Source of the DNA: Candidatus Omnitrophota bacterium
GTDB lineage: Bacteria; Omnitrophota; Omnitrophia; Omnitrophales; Omnitrophaceae
Assembly (NCBI GenBank): GCA_029561555.1
Contig: JAKQXH010000012.1
Span: 1 to 45,634, forward strand
Direction: 5' to 3'
Length of the DNA stretch: 45,634 nt
The position numbers were made by a program, and so were the translations under genes. Below, in pieces: positions 43,134 to 45,634 of this stretch (the stretch's first letter is position 1; each line of letters begins with the position of its first letter). The notes beneath the pieces were generated by a model. It was not told the DNA's origin, did no database searches, and was given only the letters and a program-made list of their open reading frames with translations.

Positions 43134-44102
43134 ATGAAAGGGAAAAAGTTTTACGCAGTGCTGCTGGCGGTGCTGATGACCTTGCTGCCGTTGCAAGGGG
43201 AGTTGTTCGCCGCCGCGACGGTTATCACGGCAACGGGGACGGTGACGGGGGTTTCCACGTTTTCGGCTCCGCTAAAGCTGGTTGCAACCAATGGAGCGTC
43301 TTCAGCGGTTGCGTTTCCGGCCGCGACAACGGGATATGCCAAAGGCGATTCGTACATTGACGTGACTTTCAATGACAATTCGATCGGCTTTCAGGCAATC
43401 ACGATTGCGACGGATAATCGCAACGCAAGCGCGAATCCTAAATATACGGGAATCGGCTTGGGGAATGGTCTTGTGGGGATGACGGATAAAAACAGTACCG
43501 TTCCTGCGGCGTGGATGGTGAATCCCACGCTAGTTACAGGTGGTTATACGTTTACGGGTGCGGCCGGTGAGTATTTTGTCACCGATACGCTGCAGGGGAC
43601 CCGTACGGATAATGACCCGGCACTGGGTGCTTCAATGTGTAACGATGCCAACAAGAACAAAGTTTGTAACGCGGGAGAGTATACCGATTTGAACAGCAAC
43701 AGCGCTTACGACAAAGTGATTTGGCAATTCACCGGAACCGGTAACGGGGCCAGTGATCCGGCTAAATCATATCGTTGCCAGAACAAGACGACTTCAGCCA
43801 TTGAGTATTTTGCGGATGGATGTCCGTCTTCGACGCATAATGTGGCACCGGTCGAGGGAACTGACTGGGAAGGTGACGGATGGGATGGCGCGAAGCCGTA
43901 TGATGCAGGATATGCTTCTGTGGTGTTTGGTATTTCGGGGCAAACTGCGTCACTGTCATCGGCTGCTGGTGCTACGCTTACTCCGGATCGGACCGTTGCA
44001 AACGGAAACGTGAAAGTGTATTTAGGAGTGAAATATACGGGAGCCGACGCACAGAGTTATCAGACGAGCCGGCTTTTGATTGATCTTGTGACAATCAGCT
44101 GA
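43134..44102 (+). CDS. Secreted protein of the same family (copy 2)
   Basis: The 322-residue protein has a signal peptide (cleavage after A26-A28) whose core resembles that of the first copy (LPLQGELFA against LPFQGQLYA). The mature part has the N-terminal strand TVITATGTVTGVSTFSAPLK, IDVTFNDNSIGFQAITIATD, NRNASANPKYTG and a C-terminal strand DAQSYQTSRLLIDLVTIS. The mid-protein insertion is kept with all four cysteines, but the EF-hand-like loop reads DANKNKVCNAGE, with Asn in place of the ninth-position Asp. Many synonymous differences from copy 1 with conserved protein suggest an old duplication under selection. GAAAGGAGAG precedes the ATG. It is the last gene of the cluster. Confidence 0.85.
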   Translation: MKGKKFYAVLLAVLMTLLPLQGELFAAATVITATGTVTGVSTFSAPLKLVATNGASSAVAFPAATTGYAKGDSYIDVTFNDNSIGFQAITIATDNRNASANPKYTGIGLGNGLVGMTDKNSTVPAAWMVNPTLVTGGYTFTGAAGEYFVTDTLQGTRTDNDPALGASMCNDANKNKVCNAGEYTDLNSNSAYDKVIWQFTGTGNGASDPAKSYRCQNKTTSAIEYFADGCPSSTHNVAPVEGTDWEGDGWDGAKPYDAGYASVVFGISGQTASLSSAAGATLTPDRTVANGNVKVYLGVKYTGADAQSYQTSRLLIDLVTIS

Positions 44103-44514
44103 TTGCGGAAACGGCTTCTTGTTTTTCGCAAGGAAGGGAATGGTCTGTTCGAATTCCCGGATCTTGCGGGGGAGATGCTATGAGACTGCAATCTGGCGCT
44201 GATTGTGTGTGTGCTTAATCTTTGAGAACGAGGGGTGTGTCAATGTGACTCGGGATAAAACGGAAAATACGTTTATCGGGTGGAAATACGGCATGCAAAG
44301 CTTCAGCAGGCTAAGTATGCACGTGTTACTCTCCTTTCATATTAACACCACCTTATCCTGAGTCGGGGTGGAAAGTTGCCTCCTCCTCTGCAGGTTCCCT
44401 TACCTGTAGAGGAGGAGGATTCTTAAAGGAATTGTTCCCACCATTTCATGACTATGGCTTTATCAAGCCTTCTGCGCAGCTATAATCTTTAAACTGTATC
44501 TTTTGGGGGGTTTA
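44103..44514 (+). other. Intergenic region with several hairpins
   Basis: No protein gene is seen. Hairpins include GGGAAT/ATTCCC near 44140-44160, GATAAAACG/CGTTTATC at 44254-44277, nested GCAT/ATGC with AGC/GCT at 44292-44325, CCACC/GGTGG at 44349-44371 and the strong 17-bp stem at 44379-44418. No known riboswitch consensus fits. Confidence 0.55.
44379..44418. other. Long 17-bp stem hairpin
   Basis: CCTCCTCCTCTGCAGGT (44379-44395) and ACCTGTAGAGGAGGAGG (44402-44418) pair over 17 positions with one G-T wobble and a 6-nt loop. There is no T-run directly after it on either strand, so it is not a standard intrinsic terminator. Confidence 0.8.
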
Positions 44515-44543
44515 TTGACAACTTTCCTGTGCATTGCTATCAT
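44515..44543 (+). promoter_or_regulatory. Sigma-70-type promoter for ribBA
   Basis: TTGACA (44515-44520) and TATCAT (44538-44543) with a 17-nt spacer. The start of transcription is expected near 44550, about 56 nt before the ribBA ATG. Confidence 0.85.
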
Positions 44544-44547
44544 GCTT

Positions 44548-44573
44548 CTTACTCTAAATACTTTTAGAGTAAG
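44548..44573. promoter_or_regulatory. Perfect palindrome at predicted ribBA transcription start
   Basis: CTTACTCTAAA (44548-44558) and TTTAGAGTAAG (44563-44573) form an 11-bp perfect inverted repeat with 4 nt between. It starts 4 bp after the -10 box, so it could be an operator or a hairpin at the very 5' end of the mRNA. Confidence 0.75.
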
Positions 44574-44605
44574 GTACTTCTAAAACTAGGGAAGAAAGGC
44601 CAGTG

Positions 44606-45634
44606 ATGAAGTTTTCTCCGATTGAAGAAGTGATCGATGACATTAAAAAAGGGAAAATGGTCATTATCACGGACGATGAAAGCCGTGAAAATGAAGCGGA
44701 TCTTATTTTCCCGGCTCAATTTGCGACACCCGAGAAGGTCAATTTTATGATGCGTTTCGGGAGAGGGCTGATTTGTGTCCCGATGACGGAGGAAAAAGCG
44801 GCTCAGCTCGGACTTCAGAGTATGGTCGAACATAATGAGGATGTTTTCCGTACGGCGTTTACCGTTTCCTGCGATGCCCGTTTTGGCGTGACAACGGGAA
44901 TTTCCGCTTTTGACCGGTCGAGAACGATTGAACTATTGACCGACCCGGCTTCCCGGCCTTCCGATTTGGTGACGCCGGGGCATATTTTCCCTTTGATCGC
45001 CAAAAAAGGGGGGGTGCTGGTGCGCGCCGGGCATACGGAAGCGGCAGTGGATCTTGCCCGTCTTGCCGGCCTTCATCCGGTTGGTGTGATTTGCGAGATT
45101 ATTAGCGATGACGGAACGATGGCGCGGGCCTCCGAACTTTCGGCTTTTGCCGTAAGACATCATTTAAAGGTCGGGACGATACGATCTCTGATTGAATACC
45201 GGCGGCATTTTGATAAGTTAATTGTTCGCGAGAGTGAAGCCAAAATTCCCACGCAATACGGGATTTGGAAAGTTATTTTATACCGTTCACTGGTCGATCA
45301 TACGGAGCATGTCGCACTGGTCAAGGGGGAGACACTTGAAAAACCGACTTATGTGCGGGTTCATTCGGAATGCTTCACAAGCGAAGTTTTGGGTTCTTTG
45401 CGCTGTGATTGCCGCGAGCAGATGAACGAAGCGATGAAATTCATTTCGGCAAAAGGGAGCGGCGTTTTTCTCCACATGAGACAGGAAGGGCGGGGGATAG
45501 GTCTTGCGAATAAACTAAAGGCCTACGCGCTTCAGGATCAGGGGATGGACACGGTGCAGGCCAATGAGCATCTTGGGTTCAAGCCGGACCTGCGTGATTA
45601 CGGGATTGGGGCGCAGATTCTCTGCGATCTCGGG
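44606..45634 (+). CDS. ribBA: RibBA: DHBP synthase / GTP cyclohydrolase II (3' end cut by window)
   Basis: The frame is open to the window edge, so 343 residues are seen and the stop is missing. The N-terminal part (about 1-200) is 3,4-dihydroxy-2-butanone-4-phosphate synthase, with [33 protein letters not shown] and [15 protein letters not shown]. The C-terminal part is GTP cyclohydrolase II, with [18 protein letters not shown] (zinc cysteines spaced x10-x) and [18 protein letters not shown], then [20 protein letters not shown]. It supplies both starting branches of riboflavin synthesis. AGAAAGG precedes the ATG by about 6 nt. No FMN riboswitch is seen upstream; instead there is a consensus promoter with a palindrome. 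Confidence 0.96.
   Translation, partial: MKFSPIEEVIDDIKKGKMVIITDDESRENEADLIFPAQFATPEKVNFMMRFGRGLICVPMTEEKAAQLGLQSMVEHNEDVFRTAFTVSCDARFGVTTGISAFDRSRTIELLTDPASRPSDLVTPGHIFPLIAKKGGVLVRAGHTEAAVDLARLAGLHPVGVICEIISDDGTMARASELSAFAVRHHLKVGTIRSLIEYRRHFDKLIVRESEAKIPTQYGIWKVILYRSLVDHTEHVALVKGETLEKPTYVRVHSECFTSEVLGSLRCDCREQMNEAMKFISAKGSGVFLHMRQEGRGIGLANKLKAYALQDQGMDTVQANEHLGFKPDLRDYGIGAQILCDLG

Noticed and set aside
44250..44340. Possible c-di-GMP-I riboswitch
   Set aside because: Only a GCAAAGC...GGCTAAG-like piece fits; the upstream GCAAAC and the paired P1 region are missing, and the following gene is far away. Kept only as part of an unexplained structured region.
44103..44605. FMN riboswitch before ribBA
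   Set aside because: None of the conserved segments (AGGG...GGGGCAGGGTGAAATTCCC...GCCGACGGT type) is present in either half of the region.
1..45634. CRISPR arrays, rRNA genes, transposase or phage genes
   Set aside because: No regularly spaced repeats with unique spacers, no rRNA-like sequence and no recombinase or phage structural motifs were found.

Overview
The window is chromosomal DNA from a Gram-negative bacterium. The sequence shows a TolC/RND efflux pair, a complete-looking type II secretion operon with a secretin, a PapD-like periplasmic chaperone and many Sec signal peptides. Its metabolism looks fermentative to micro-oxic: the end of an [FeFe] hydrogenase, a NuoE-like subunit, ADP-forming acetyl-CoA synthetase, pyruvate:ferredoxin oxidoreductase and cytochrome bd. 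Together with the yicC-remA-gmk-rpoZ-coaC-coaB order, this fits an uncultivated lineage such as Omnitrophota. That placement is an inference; no marker here settles it.

Layout. Positions 1-17646, all on the + strand, hold the energy genes. In order these are the hydrogenase end and NuoE-like subunit, two stand-alone receiver proteins, acetyl-CoA synthetase, nifJ, a dihydroorotate-dehydrogenase-like flavoprotein, cydAB, a TolC-like channel overlapping an RND pump gene (no adaptor gene), a DUF2892 protein with a clean terminator, and an unknown membrane protein. Positions 17706-20991 carry a housekeeping operon (yicC, remA, gmk, rpoZ and separate coaC and coaB) behind a near-consensus promoter. 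Positions 21205-21636 carry tRNA-Cys and tRNA-Leu, with a MITE-like inverted repeat and a copy of the tRNA-Leu 5' end between them. A lone lipoprotein gene follows.

Positions 33597 down to 22396 (- strand) form a type II secretion operon: gspC-D-F-G-H-I-J-K-L-M-E plus a small secreted coiled-coil protein. Divergent from it, across about 770 bp of AT-rich DNA, lies the most unusual part (34368-44102). It has three secreted proteins of one apparently undescribed family, a 1877-residue secreted protein ending in the same domain, and a PapD-like chaperone gene. The giant protein combines Ig-like domains, a seven-motif calcium-binding FG-GAP propeller, an ASPIC/UnbV region, a carbohydrate-binding-like region and a glycoamylase (GH144-type) domain. 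The layout recalls a chaperone-assisted fibre with a tip adhesin, but no usher gene is present.

The window ends in ribBA (riboflavin synthesis), cut by the edge. It has a consensus promoter with a perfect palindrome at the predicted start of transcription.
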